From: a virus
IMG/VR virus record: IMGVR_UViG_3300044701_003663
Span: 1-32,055 of that record
Length of the DNA: 32,055 bases
Direction: 5' to 3' (one strand)
Shown: one piece after another, positions 1 to 8,218 of the stretch
Layout: every line of letters begins with the position of its first letter
Numbering within the stretch: position 1 is the first letter of the stretch
Made by a program: the position numbers and the translations under genes
Notes under the pieces: generated by a model
Told to the model about the DNA's origin: nothing
Databases searched by the model: none
What the model saw: the letters and a program-made list of their open reading frames with translations, nothing else

Positions 1-75
1 GGATACAGATATCAATGTTTGTCACACCCAGCAATGGGCAACACTATCGTAATTAAAGATATCTCGGCTATTTAA
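1..75 (+). CDS. C-terminal end of an unknown gene (5' cut by the window)
   Basis: Frame 1 is open from the first base and ends at TAA 73-75, giving 24 residues that finish with the motif NTIVIKDISAI. The next gene starts 13 bases later on the same strand, the tight spacing seen throughout this phage, so a real gene end is more likely than chance. The fragment is too short to assign a family. From its position upstream of fibre genes a tail or baseplate protein would be a reasonable guess, but that is only inference. A chance open stretch of this length cannot be excluded. Confidence 0.45.
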   Translation, partial: GYRYQCLSHPAMGNTIVIKDISAI

Positions 76-87
76 TAGGACTGGTAC

Positions 88-1680
88 ATGAGTGAATACA
101 AAGAGTACACAGTTACTACAGAAAGTCTAGAGCTTACTGATGCTGTGTGGGACGCTCTTCTTACTGAGGGAAGTAATCTAACTACTATTCCTATTAGAGC
201 CGTGGAAGTGGCAAACGATAGGCCAGAAAACCCTTTAAACACTTCATACTGGTTAACAGATAAAGAAGCAGAGTTTCTAAGACAAGACCCCCGCGTTTCT
301 GATGTACAAAACCTAAGCATTTTTAGACCACAAAAGTTAGCTTTTCAAACTGGAACTTTTGATAAAACTACAAATGAAACTGGTCCTAAAGTTAACTGGG
401 GGTTGTTGAGACATTCAAAGCTATCTAATGTTTATGGGAGTAGTCTTTTAGACCCAGGTGGAACCTACGACTATGTTTTAGATGGTTCTAATGTTGACGT
501 TGTAATTATAGATAGCGGTATTCAAGCCAACCACCCTGAATTTTTATATTCTGATGGTAGTGGTGCAAGCAGAGTAAACCTTGTAGATTGGTTTGCAGTC
601 AGCGGTGTTTCTGGAAGTATGCCTTCTGGTTTCTATCAAGATTATGATGGTCATGGAACCCACGTTGCAGCTACTGTTGCTGGTCTTAATTTTGGATGGG
701 CAAAAAATGCAAGAATTTATTCTATAAAGCTTGAAGGCTTAAGAGCTCCTAGTGATCCTGGAGAAGGGTTTGACGTATCAACAGCTTTTGACGTGTTGAT
801 TGGTTGGCACAATAACAAAACAAATGGAAGACCTACTGTTGTTGTTAACAGCTGGGGGTACGGGGTATTTCATAGAGCTGATTTAGAAGCTTTTTCATTT
901 GGACTAGATGAGTCAGAAACTCTTTACGCTATAGCTGGAGGAGTTTATCGAGGTGTTACTTGGGAAGGTACTGTATTAGACACTGCAAAAGGCCACACTG
1001 GTGCTCTTGTTGCCCCATCTACTTACAGATACCCATTTCGAGTTGCTGCTGTTGATGCTGACATTAGGACTGGTGCTGAAGCTGGAATTTTATTTGTCAA
1101 CGCTGCTGGAAATGAATACATAAAAATTGATGTCCAAGGTGGAATTGATTACAACAATTACATCACTACTGACTTCGGTGCTTTTACATATCATAGAGGT
1201 GGTACACCAGGAGCTAGTATTACAGCACGAGAGAGTGTTTTCACTGTAGGTTCTATTGACCACCAAACAGTCACTGGAACTTCTACAGAGAGAAAATCAA
1301 ACTTCAGTAACTCTGGCCCAGGAGTGACAGTTTATGCCGCTGGGTCAAGAATTATGAGTGCAATGAGCCAAGTCAATGACGATAACTCTAACTACCCTTA
1401 CTTTTTAAATGGCTCTTTTAAGCAGCAACTTTTGTCTGGTACATCCATGGCAGCTCCTCAAATTGCAGGTATAGCGGCTCTTGTCTACCAAATGCACCCA
1501 GACTGGACCCCAAGACAGGTCATCAACTTCATCAAAGATAAGTCATTTTCTAGTCTTTTTAAGACTGACCTCACAAATGATTATACGAATGTCCATAGCG
1601 TGCATGGTGGCGCTAACCTGATAGCCTACGTACCTATGGCTTCACAGAGAAAATTCTCCTTCCAAAGAGCCACGGTATAG
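88..1680 (+). CDS. Subtilisin-like serine protease (S8), phage virion-associated candidate
   Basis: This 530-residue protein carries a complete subtilase catalytic set: Asp142 in IIDSGI, His189 in DGHGTHVA, the oxyanion Asn342 in AAGNE and Ser453 in SGTSMAAP. The first 110 residues include LTDKEAEFLRQDPRVSDV, which resembles the end of an I9-type inhibitory propeptide, so the enzyme may be made as a self-inhibited zymogen. I see no signal peptide or membrane segment, so it is not obviously secreted by the host. The ATG at 88 follows AGGA at 77-80. The gene lies upstream of collagen-like fibre genes on the same strand, so it may be a structural protein or may process fibre proteins; both roles are inference. 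The family assignment is firm, the substrate is unknown. Confidence 0.92.
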   Translation: MSEYKEYTVTTESLELTDAVWDALLTEGSNLTTIPIRAVEVANDRPENPLNTSYWLTDKEAEFLRQDPRVSDVQNLSIFRPQKLAFQTGTFDKTTNETGPKVNWGLLRHSKLSNVYGSSLLDPGGTYDYVLDGSNVDVVIIDSGIQANHPEFLYSDGSGASRVNLVDWFAVSGVSGSMPSGFYQDYDGHGTHVAATVAGLNFGWAKNARIYSIKLEGLRAPSDPGEGFDVSTAFDVLIGWHNNKTNGRPTVVVNSWGYGVFHRADLEAFSFGLDESETLYAIAGGVYRGVTWEGTVLDTAKGHTGALVAPSTYRYPFRVAAVDADIRTGAEAGILFVNAAGNEYIKIDVQGGIDYNNYITTDFGAFTYHRGGTPGASITARESVFTVGSIDHQTVTGTSTERKSNFSNSGPGVTVYAAGSRIMSAMSQVNDDNSNYPYFLNGSFKQQLLSGTSMAAPQIAGIAALVYQMHPDWTPRQVINFIKDKSFSSLFKTDLTNDYTNVHSVHGGANLIAYVPMASQRKFSFQRATV

Positions 1681-1691
1681 GATTTTAAAGG

Positions 1692-1697
1692 TATAAT
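1692..1697 (+). promoter_or_regulatory. Possible -10 element upstream of the fibre genes
   Basis: The short gap between the protease and the first collagen-like gene contains a perfect TATAAT about 30 bases before the ATG at 1731. No convincing -35 sits at the right distance; the bases there fall in the end of the protease gene. It could give extra transcription of the abundant fibre genes, but in AT-rich DNA the hexamer may be chance. Confidence 0.3.
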
Positions 1698-1730
1698 TAT
1701 GAGAAAAGCTGACGAAGTAAGGAGCGACAA

Positions 1731-3317
1731 ATGGCAGCAAAACGCTTAGGTCTTGCTACTCCCAATGCAAACATAGCTACTCTGCTTGCTACCAACGACA
1801 CAGTTGGTGTTGCTTCTGTAATTGTTTCAAACAGAGCGAATATTCAGAGTCTTGTTACCATCTACGTTGAACCAGCCGAAGCCTTGGGTGTGGAGGCAAC
1901 TCGCTCCTACATTGTTGACAATTTGGCTGTTTCTGTGGGTCAATCCTTTGAGACATTCAGATTTGCTTTAAATGTTGGAGACCAGCTTTGGGTTAAGTCC
2001 AGCACATCTCTTGCTAATTTTTCTGCAACTCTTGTTTATGACCAAGCTGGTAGAGCAAATATAACTTATTCTTCAAATCAACCGGGATTCCCTTCTGTAG
2101 GAGATATTTGGATTGATTCTGACACTCAAGAAGTTAATTTTTATACAGGCTCAGGATTTAACACTGTAGCAAGTATTGCTCCTTCAGGACCTACAGGTCC
2201 TGCAGGTCCATTTGGTCCGACAGGTCCATCAGGACCAACTGGTCCCCAAGGGTCTAGCGTTCGTATTCTTGGAACATACGCAACTCTTAATCTTCTTCAA
2301 GCTGATAACCCAATTGGTGCAATTGGTGATGCTTATGTCGTTGCTTCAGAATTTGTTTATGCATGGTCAGACCTTAACCAAGAATGGGCGCTTGTTGGTC
2401 CAATTGGTGTAACTGGTCCAGCTGGACCTACAGGTTCTACAGGACCGCAGGGTATTGGTGGAGCAGATGGTGCTACAGGTGCTACTGGTCCCGCTGGTGA
2501 ACCAGGAGGACCAACTGGTGCTGCTGGACCAACTGGTCCAACAGGTTCACTCGGACCAACTGGTCCAACTGGAGCAACTGGACCAACTGGTCCTACTGGT
2601 GCTATTGGTGAAACAGGAATAATTTCTAGTGCAGTTCCTCCAGCAGATTTATCAATTATTTGGGTAGATACAACTGTAGATTCAGCAATTCTTACCCACG
2701 CTAGCACTCATGCTGCTGGCGGTAGTGATGAGGTGACCCTATCTACAAGTCAAATTTCTGGGTTAAACACGAGACTTGGTGATTTAGATATTCTTTCTAG
2801 TGGAGAGGGCAGTATTGATAGAAAAGCTCCTCTTACTGGTGTTGCATATGGAGCATCAGGAAACCTTATTCTAACTTATCGCCGAGCAATTAAAACAGAG
2901 ACTATTACAAAACTCTCTATGGCTTGCGGTACTGCTGCTGGTGCAACCCCAACGCTAGTAAAATTTGGAGTCTATTCAGTAAATGACTCTACTGGAGATT
3001 TAACTTTGGTAGCGTCTACTGCAAACGACACATCAATTTTTTCAACCGCTAACAGCGCTTTTGAAGTTAACTTAACTTCATCATTTACCAAGACAGCTGG
3101 TAATTTGTATGCATATGCAGTTGTACTGGTAAGCACACAAACGCTTCCTACAGTTATTGGTCACGCACATGTTGCATCTGCTGGTGTTAACGCAATTTTG
3201 GCCTTGCCTCCAAGAATTACAGGTTTAGTTGCGGCTCAAACAGATTTACCAAGCTCTATTTCTGCAGGTTCTGTAACAGCTTCTAACCGTGCACTGTGGA
3301 CGCACGCCCTACCTTAA
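1731..3317 (+). CDS. Collagen-like tail fibre protein
   Basis: The 528-residue product has an N-terminal beta-type region (residues 1-150), a short collagen-like Gly-X-Y block (about 153-174), a globular insert starting at [12 protein letters not shown], a longer Gly-X-Y block (about 223-296, rich in GPT and GAT triplets), and a C-terminal region of about 230 residues. The linker [16 protein letters not shown] after the collagen block is a motif seen in many phage fibre proteins. Gly-X-Y blocks form trimeric rods, so this is probably an extended fibre with a C-terminal binding head. The ATG follows AAGGAG at the right distance. The fibre role is well supported by composition and context; the receptor and place on the virion are unknown. 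Confidence 0.8.
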   Translation: MAAKRLGLATPNANIATLLATNDTVGVASVIVSNRANIQSLVTIYVEPAEALGVEATRSYIVDNLAVSVGQSFETFRFALNVGDQLWVKSSTSLANFSATLVYDQAGRANITYSSNQPGFPSVGDIWIDSDTQEVNFYTGSGFNTVASIAPSGPTGPAGPFGPTGPSGPTGPQGSSVRILGTYATLNLLQADNPIGAIGDAYVVASEFVYAWSDLNQEWALVGPIGVTGPAGPTGSTGPQGIGGADGATGATGPAGEPGGPTGAAGPTGPTGSLGPTGPTGATGPTGPTGAIGETGIISSAVPPADLSIIWVDTTVDSAILTHASTHAAGGSDEVTLSTSQISGLNTRLGDLDILSSGEGSIDRKAPLTGVAYGASGNLILTYRRAIKTETITKLSMACGTAAGATPTLVKFGVYSVNDSTGDLTLVASTANDTSIFSTANSAFEVNLTSSFTKTAGNLYAYAVVLVSTQTLPTVIGHAHVASAGVNAILALPPRITGLVAAQTDLPSSISAGSVTASNRALWTHALP

Positions 3318-3336
3318 GAGTCAATAGGAGAATAAA

Positions 3337-3798
3337 ATGCCAGTCTTAAAAAAATATGATCTTGATGATCAAATTTGGAAACCTATTGCTGTTGGAGCTA
3401 CTGGTCCTACTGGACCTACTGGCTTTGTTGGACCTACTGGCCCAACGGGTGCACAAGGTGTTACTGGGCCTCAGGGGGACTGGTCAACTGCTCAACCTGT
3501 TGTGACAAAAAGCGCTTCTTTTATTTTAGAGCTAACTGATGCTGGAAAAATTTTAAAATGTGATAATGGTGCTTCCATGATTGCAACAATACCTGTTGAA
3601 GCATCAGTTGCTTTTCAAGACGGTCAAAAAATTGACTTTATTCAATATGGAGCAGGTCAGCTTACCGTCGCTGGGGCAGTCGGCGTGACAGTAAGAGCAA
3701 CTCCAAGCAATAAATTGAGAGCTCGCTACTCTGTAGCTTCTGCCGTAAAAATTGGAACTAACGAGTGGATTCTCGTCGGAGACTTGGCACTAATTTAA
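3337..3798 (+). CDS. Short collagen-like fibre or adhesin protein
   Basis: This 153-residue protein starts with a short lead (MPVLKKYDLDDQIWKPIAV), a Gly-X-Y block at about residues 21-49, and a C-terminal domain of about 100 residues. That domain has the pattern FILELTDAGKILKCDN, then QYGAGQLTVAGAVGVTVR and NEWILVGDL, which I recognise as a small beta domain common at the ends of phage fibre and decoration proteins. The ATG follows AGGAG. It sits 19 bases after the larger collagen-like gene and is probably co-transcribed; the two may be parts of one fibre or separate adhesins. Confidence 0.75.
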   Translation: MPVLKKYDLDDQIWKPIAVGATGPTGPTGFVGPTGPTGAQGVTGPQGDWSTAQPVVTKSASFILELTDAGKILKCDNGASMIATIPVEASVAFQDGQKIDFIQYGAGQLTVAGAVGVTVRATPSNKLRARYSVASAVKIGTNEWILVGDLALI

Positions 3799-3800
3799 AA

Positions 3801-4430
3801 ATGCCAATTAATGTCGGGTCCATTGCTGGTGCAGGTTATTTAAAAAACCCTGCAGAAGCTTTTAATTTAGATTACAGGGTTAATTATATTAAAAACCCGA
3901 CTTTTGAAGTAGACATCTCTGACTGGACACCTTTTGCTGGAACTACCTTAGAAAGAGATACAAACGAATTTAACACAGGGTCGGCTTGTCTTAAAGTTAC
4001 AAACACCTCTGGAGGAGGTGTTCAAACACTTGAAAGAATCCCATTTATTGACACTTCAGAAGAGTGGACTGTCAGCGCTTATGTAAAGCTCGATGCTCTA
4101 AATGACAATGCGACTTACTATCTTCGTCATCTTCAATACACTACAAGCACTGCTTCAGCTGCTATATCTAGTGGAAATATTGGAATTCAAGCCCTAACTA
4201 GTGCTGATGGCTGGGTTAGATTGAGCGGGTCTTTTACTAGAACCTCTGGAGCTAACTTTTTTGCACTAAGAATTGTGACCACTTCAGCATCTAATACAGA
4301 CGTATTTTTTGTTGACTCTGTTATGGCAGAAAGGTCTTCCACTTTGGGAACCTATTTTGATGGCTCACTAGACGGATTTTGGACTGGAACTCCCCACTCA
4401 AGCTATAGCGGTGCTACCCCATACGTGTAA
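3801..4430 (+). CDS. Carbohydrate-binding-module-like fibre protein
   Basis: I start this 209-residue protein at ATG 3801, two bases after the previous stop, rather than at an in-frame ATG at 3765 that would overlap the upstream gene. The Shine-Dalgarno match is poor (GGAG about 19 bases away), so translation is probably coupled to the upstream gene. Residues from NYIKNPTFEVDISDWTPFAG through WTVSAYVKL and DGWVRLSGSFT to FFVDSVMAE follow the layout of carbohydrate-binding jelly-roll domains of the CBM4/9 type, found in many phage tail proteins. A sugar-binding adhesin is the likely role; the ligand cannot be read from the sequence. Confidence 0.65.
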   Translation: MPINVGSIAGAGYLKNPAEAFNLDYRVNYIKNPTFEVDISDWTPFAGTTLERDTNEFNTGSACLKVTNTSGGGVQTLERIPFIDTSEEWTVSAYVKLDALNDNATYYLRHLQYTTSTASAAISSGNIGIQALTSADGWVRLSGSFTRTSGANFFALRIVTTSASNTDVFFVDSVMAERSSTLGTYFDGSLDGFWTGTPHSSYSGATPYV

Positions 4431-4462
4431 TTTAAGGTAAGCTATTTCACGAAAGGACGAAA

Positions 4463-5038
4463 ATGACATATCCCAACTGGTTTGAAAATGATGGTCAAGA
4501 GAACTTTAAAAACCATCTACTAGAGTTTTTAAATAAACCTGCTCGAATGTTGCAAATAGGCGCATACACAGGGGATGCTTCTGTGTGGCTTTGGGACAAC
4601 ATATTACGTCACAACCCAGACTCGGTGTTGATTGATGTAGACACGTGGGAGGGTTCTGACGAACCTGTTCATAATCAGATGAACTGGGAGTCTGTAGAAA
4701 GTTTTTATGATGTAAAAACTTTAGTAGGGCAGCAGAGCAAAAAAATTATTAAAGTCAAGTCTACAAGTGATTGGTTTTTTAAAAATAATTTAGAGAAGTA
4801 TGACTTTGTGTATGTTGATGGGGATCATACTTCCTATGGTGTAATAAAAGACGCAATAAGCGCTTACGAGTGTTTAAATGTAAATGGAATAATAGCTTTT
4901 GATGATTATCAATGGTCCGCTGGGCTTGGCTATTTAAATGAGCCAAAGTTGGCAATAGATGCCTTTAATGCAGTTTATTCGGACCGACTCGAACTTTTAG
5001 TTGACGGATATCAGCGTTGGTATAGGAAGACAAGGTAG
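4463..5038 (+). CDS. SAM-dependent methyltransferase (class I, Methyltransf_24-like)
   Basis: This 191-residue protein has class I methyltransferase landmarks: motif I-like MLQIGAYTGDAS at residues 29-40, the acidic strand end LIDVD at 56-60, YDFVYVDGDHTSYG at about 113-126, and GIIAFDDYQW at about 142-151. The VDGDH and FDDY pattern is typical of the Methyltransf_24 group, many of which act on sugars or small molecules and sit beside glycosyltransferases. The ATG follows AAAGGACG. It lies 9 bases ahead of a glycosyltransferase and two genes ahead of a halogenase, so the three probably act together on one acceptor. The substrate is unknown; a DNA methyltransferase is unlikely because no NPPY or DPPY motif is present. 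Confidence 0.75.
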   Translation: MTYPNWFENDGQENFKNHLLEFLNKPARMLQIGAYTGDASVWLWDNILRHNPDSVLIDVDTWEGSDEPVHNQMNWESVESFYDVKTLVGQQSKKIIKVKSTSDWFFKNNLEKYDFVYVDGDHTSYGVIKDAISAYECLNVNGIIAFDDYQWSAGLGYLNEPKLAIDAFNAVYSDRLELLVDGYQRWYRKTR

Positions 5039-5047
5039 GATGCTCAC

Positions 5048-6124
5048 ATGAAAGTAGCTATATACACAATCGCATTAAATGAACGACAGTTTGTTGATAA
5101 ATGGTATGAAGCTTCAAAAGAAGCTGATTACTTGTTAATAGCCGATACAGGCTCCACAGACGGCACCATTGAGCGTGCAAAAGAGCTTGGAATTAATGTA
5201 GTCGATGTTCGAGTATCCCCTTGGCGTTTTGATGACGCTAGAAACGCAGCGATGGCAGCTTTACCAATCGATATCGATATGTGTATCTCCCTTGATATGG
5301 ATGAAGTAATTACTCCTAACTGGCGTCCATTGCTTGAAGCTGCATGGCAACGTGGAGTAACACGTCCTCGCTATAAGCATATTTGGTCTTGGAATGATGA
5401 TGGGACTCCAGGTTTGGAGTTTAGCTATGACCACATTCATACTCGTAAAAATTATCGTTGGCGTCACCCAGTGCATGAGTGTTTATATGTATACGGACGC
5501 GAGGAAGTACAAGAGTGGATTGAAGGTTTAGAGACTCACCACCACCCAGACCCAACAAAGTCGCGCTCTCAGTATCTACCGTTGTTAGCTCTTTCTGTTC
5601 AAGAAGATCCATACAACGACCGCAATGCGTTCTACTATGGTCGAGAACTTTATTTTTATGGTCGCTACCAAGAAGCAGCAGTGGAGCTAAAGCGACATCT
5701 TGAACTCCCAACAGCCCGATGGGCACCAGAGCGTGCTGCATCAATGCGCTTTATTGGTAAGAGTCTTCCTGCAGAAGCAGAGATTTGGTTTCGTAAAGCT
5801 ATCGAGCAAGCTCCAGGACGACGTGAACCTTTTGTTGATTTAGCAGAGTTGTACTATCAACGTAAAGATTGGCAGAAGTGTTATGAAGCTGCTAAAGATG
5901 CTATTGCCATTGCTGAGAAACCTTTAGAGTACTTGTGCGAAGCAAAAGCATGGGGAGCAGCCCCACACGATTTTGCTGCAATTTCTGCTTACTATTTAGG
6001 TAAGTTTGAAGAAGCAGTGGAGCATGCAAAGAACGCTTTTAGCATCGAGCCAGATAATGAAAGACTTGCAGAAAATCTTAAATTTTGTCTTAGCGCTGTA
6101 AATCCAGAAGAAAAGAGTGTCTAG
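5048..6124 (+). CDS. Family 2 glycosyltransferase with C-terminal TPR-like repeats
   Basis: The N-terminal third of this 358-residue protein is a GT-A fold of family GT2: MKVAIYTIALNERQFV, then ADTGSTDGTIERA at residues 32-44, and the metal-binding DXD as LDMDE at 82-86. WRHPVHECL follows later in the catalytic domain. From about residue 190 the sequence changes to helical pairs such as YGRYQEAAVELKRHLE, FRKAIEQAP and LGKFEEAVEHAKNAF, which look like TPR units. Glycosyltransferases with TPR tails occur in actinobacterial phages. The ATG follows TAGGATG, and the stop overlaps the halogenase start by one base. Possible targets are the fibre proteins encoded upstream or a host surface glycan; neither can be read from the sequence. 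Confidence 0.85.
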   Translation: MKVAIYTIALNERQFVDKWYEASKEADYLLIADTGSTDGTIERAKELGINVVDVRVSPWRFDDARNAAMAALPIDIDMCISLDMDEVITPNWRPLLEAAWQRGVTRPRYKHIWSWNDDGTPGLEFSYDHIHTRKNYRWRHPVHECLYVYGREEVQEWIEGLETHHHPDPTKSRSQYLPLLALSVQEDPYNDRNAFYYGRELYFYGRYQEAAVELKRHLELPTARWAPERAASMRFIGKSLPAEAEIWFRKAIEQAPGRREPFVDLAELYYQRKDWQKCYEAAKDAIAIAEKPLEYLCEAKAWGAAPHDFAAISAYYLGKFEEAVEHAKNAFSIEPDNERLAENLKFCLSAVNPEEKSV

Positions 6125-7632
6125 TGAAATTTGTAGTCTGTGGTGGTGGAACAGCTGGATGGCTTACCGCTTTAACCATTCACTCTAGTAATCCAAAGTT
6201 TCATGAAGTAGTGGTTATAGAATCACAAAAAATAGGAATTATTGGAGCTGGAGAGGCTACAAGCGGTTTTCTCTACGATGTATTAGATGGCTCTACTTTA
6301 TTTGGAAATAATCAAACAATGAACCCAAACAAAGTTGCTTTTGATTTTGCAGAGTTTGCTAAGAAAGTCGATGCTGTACCTAAGTACGCACTTAAGCACA
6401 TTAACTGGGCTAAAGACAAAGGCTCTTATTGGGCACCAATTAACGGCTCAGAAACTTCTAAGCGCTCTCCTGACCATCTATTTAATTATGTTGTAACAGA
6501 GTTTGGTCCTGAAAAAGCTTATCTATCTTCTGTATTAGGGCAGTCTTATGATCTAAATAAACTTCCGCCAGCGGGTGGAGGTTACGGGTTTCAGTTTGAT
6601 GCTCATAAAGTAGCTAAGTTTTTACGAGAGTATATAACTACAACCACAAAAACTACTCATATAGATTCAATTATCAAGGATGTTACTGTTACTAGCGATG
6701 GTCTAGTTGAAAGCGTGATTATCGAAGATGGTCAAGTCATTGAAGGAGATTTTTTCATTGACGCTACTGGATTTGTTAGATTGTTGGCAAACAAAGTTGG
6801 GATTGGGTGGACAGACTACAAAAACCAACTTCTTGTAGATAGAGCTATGCCTTTTATAGTTCCATACAAAGAAGAAGAAAAAGTACAACCTGTAACAGTT
6901 GCAGAAGCTCTTTCTTCTGGTTGGATGTGGCGAACTCCTACAGGAGGCCGCCGAGGTTGTGGGTATGTCTACAGCAGTGCGTTTATTTCTGAGGATGAAG
7001 CTCAAAAAGAAGCTGAAAAAATTATGGGGCACCCTATTGAGCCAATTAAGCATATTAAATATGAATCAGGCCGAGTGGACCAATTTTGGAAAGGCAATGT
7101 TTTAGTAGTTGGCCTTGCAAGCTCTTTCATTGAACCTTTAGAGGCAACCAGTATTCATGCAACTATTATGCAAATTTTTAGTTTCTGTCAAGAGTATCTT
7201 TCAGATACAAAAGAGAAAACTTTAAACCCTGCTTCAATACAAAAATACAACGCTAAAACTGAAAAAATGTATGAGTATTATAAAGACTTCACAGTGTTCC
7301 ACTATCAAGGTGGAAGAGAAGATTCCGAGTTTTGGAAAACTATTAAGTTCGACAAGATTACCTCTCCTGCTGTAGAAAACTACATCGAGAGGTCAAAGAG
7401 TAGAATTCCTAGTGCTCTGCATTTTATGGATTTTTGGGGTGTAGATTCTCTATGGAAGTGGACCTTAGCTGGTCTTGGATATGTTTCAAGAGAGCAAGCA
7501 ATGAGTGAGTTAAAACAATTTGATCAATTTGAATTTGCTCAAGCTCAATACAGAGCATTTAGAGAAGACATGAGAAAAATTCATGAAAATAGTAGACCTT
7601 TTGAGATGAGTCCCAAAGATTTTATTATTTAA
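6124..7632 (+). CDS. Flavin-dependent halogenase (tryptophan halogenase family)
   Basis: The 502-residue product matches the tryptophan halogenase family along its length. The FAD-binding motif GGGTAGW is at residues 7-13. YALKHINW places Lys91 where the family has its catalytic lysine. GWMWRTP at 266-272 corresponds to the family WxWxIP signature with Thr replacing Ile. SSFIEPLEATSIH holds Glu337 near the expected active-site glutamate. Such enzymes use reduced FAD, oxygen and halide to halogenate an aromatic or other activated carbon; a partner flavin reductase is needed and none is seen in this window. The start is GTG 6124, sharing its G with the TAG of the glycosyltransferase gene. A marine viral halogenase (VirX1 of a cyanophage) is an established precedent. 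The substrate here is unknown. Confidence 0.88.
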   Translation: MKFVVCGGGTAGWLTALTIHSSNPKFHEVVVIESQKIGIIGAGEATSGFLYDVLDGSTLFGNNQTMNPNKVAFDFAEFAKKVDAVPKYALKHINWAKDKGSYWAPINGSETSKRSPDHLFNYVVTEFGPEKAYLSSVLGQSYDLNKLPPAGGGYGFQFDAHKVAKFLREYITTTTKTTHIDSIIKDVTVTSDGLVESVIIEDGQVIEGDFFIDATGFVRLLANKVGIGWTDYKNQLLVDRAMPFIVPYKEEEKVQPVTVAEALSSGWMWRTPTGGRRGCGYVYSSAFISEDEAQKEAEKIMGHPIEPIKHIKYESGRVDQFWKGNVLVVGLASSFIEPLEATSIHATIMQIFSFCQEYLSDTKEKTLNPASIQKYNAKTEKMYEYYKDFTVFHYQGGREDSEFWKTIKFDKITSPAVENYIERSKSRIPSALHFMDFWGVDSLWKWTLAGLGYVSREQAMSELKQFDQFEFAQAQYRAFREDMRKIHENSRPFEMSPKDFII

Positions 7633-8173
7633 GTTGTTGCTTCTTAAGTTTTTTAGCTAAACGCTTTTTCTCTAGCTTTAGAGCTTTCTTCTCTCGAATG
7701 CGTGCTCTTTTTTCTGATTTGTCTATACGATCTTGTTTATAGGCTTCAATAGCATTTACGCTAGTTCGACTGCGCCAAGAAAAGCCACATACCGTACATG
7801 TGACTATCTTGGCGACAGTCCACCTACCACCACCAGGAATTTCCTGAGAACTTGTTTCTAGCTTTGAAGGACGAGCTGAGCAATAAGGACAGTGCGGGTA
7901 TCTACGGCGTTTTATCTCTTCGCCCTTGTAAGAGACAGAAAGTGCTCGACGTATCTCGCTCTCGTCTTTGCCACCCCACGTACCCCAAATCTGTCGGTGC
8001 TCTAAAGCCCACTGCAAACACTGAGCCCGTACAGGGCATTCGTAGCAAAGGTTTTTTGCATCGTATTTTTGTTTAGGGTCTTTAGAAAAGAACCAGTCTT
8101 TAAAATGAGTATTTTGAGGCTGAGCGCAAAGGGCTTCAGACTGCCATTCTATGTTGTTAGCTGGTTTCCACAC
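7625..8173 (-). CDS. WhiB-family protein with C-terminal zinc-ribbon-like and lysine-rich extension
   Basis: The N-terminal 70 residues are a WhiB domain: Cys16 in LCAQ, then Cys43, Cys46 and Cys52 in CYECPVRAQC, and the GTWGG turn at 64-68. WhiB proteins bind a redox-sensitive [4Fe-4S] cluster and regulate transcription by contacting the main sigma factor. This 182-residue copy is about twice the usual phage WhiB length. The extra part has two CxxC pairs (Cys95/98 and Cys126/129), which could form a zinc ribbon, and a very basic Lys/Arg tail from about residue 145 that could bind nucleic acid. The only usable start is GTG 8173, because a TAA lies two codons upstream. No Shine-Dalgarno precedes it, but TATAGT sits 7 bases upstream, so a leaderless mRNA is likely. 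Confidence 0.85.
   Translation of the reverse strand: MWKPANNIEWQSEALCAQPQNTHFKDWFFSKDPKQKYDAKNLCYECPVRAQCLQWALEHRQIWGTWGGKDESEIRRALSVSYKGEEIKRRRYPHCPYCSARPSKLETSSQEIPGGGRWTVAKIVTCTVCGFSWRSRTSVNAIEAYKQDRIDKSEKRARIREKKALKLEKKRLAKKLKKQQLK
7629..7654 (+). terminator. Weak terminator-like hairpin at the convergent junction
   Basis: TTAAG (7629-7633) can pair with CTTAA (7643-7647) across a 9-base loop, followed by a run of T at 7649-7654. It lies where the halogenase operon meets the minus-strand WhiB gene and overlaps both coding ends. The 5-bp AT-rich stem is weak, so this may be no more than chance. Confidence 0.25.
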
Positions 8174-8180
8174 ATATTAG

Positions 8181-8193
8181 ACTATATACTATA
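8181..8193 (-). promoter_or_regulatory. Tandem -10 elements giving a probable leaderless WhiB transcript
   Basis: On the minus strand TATAGT occurs at 8186-8181 and again at 8193-8188. The nearer copy ends 7 bases before the GTG at 8173, the spacing expected when transcription starts at the start codon, as is common in Actinobacteria. A weak -35 candidate, TTGTTT, lies 16 bases upstream of the distal copy. The whole gap 8174-8235 is strongly AT-rich and has no Shine-Dalgarno sequence. Confidence 0.5.
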
Positions 8194-8218
8194 AAACCAT
8201 AAAATAAGCAAACAACAC

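Noticed and set aside
2357-2707. Minus-strand open frame rich in Gly-Pro-Val
   Set aside because: It is the antisense shadow of the collagen-like Gly-X-Y block and has no ribosome binding site or family pattern.
3765-3800. Earlier in-frame ATG for the carbohydrate-binding-like protein
   Set aside because: It would overlap the upstream gene by 34 bases and lacks a Shine-Dalgarno, while ATG 3801 starts right after the upstream stop.
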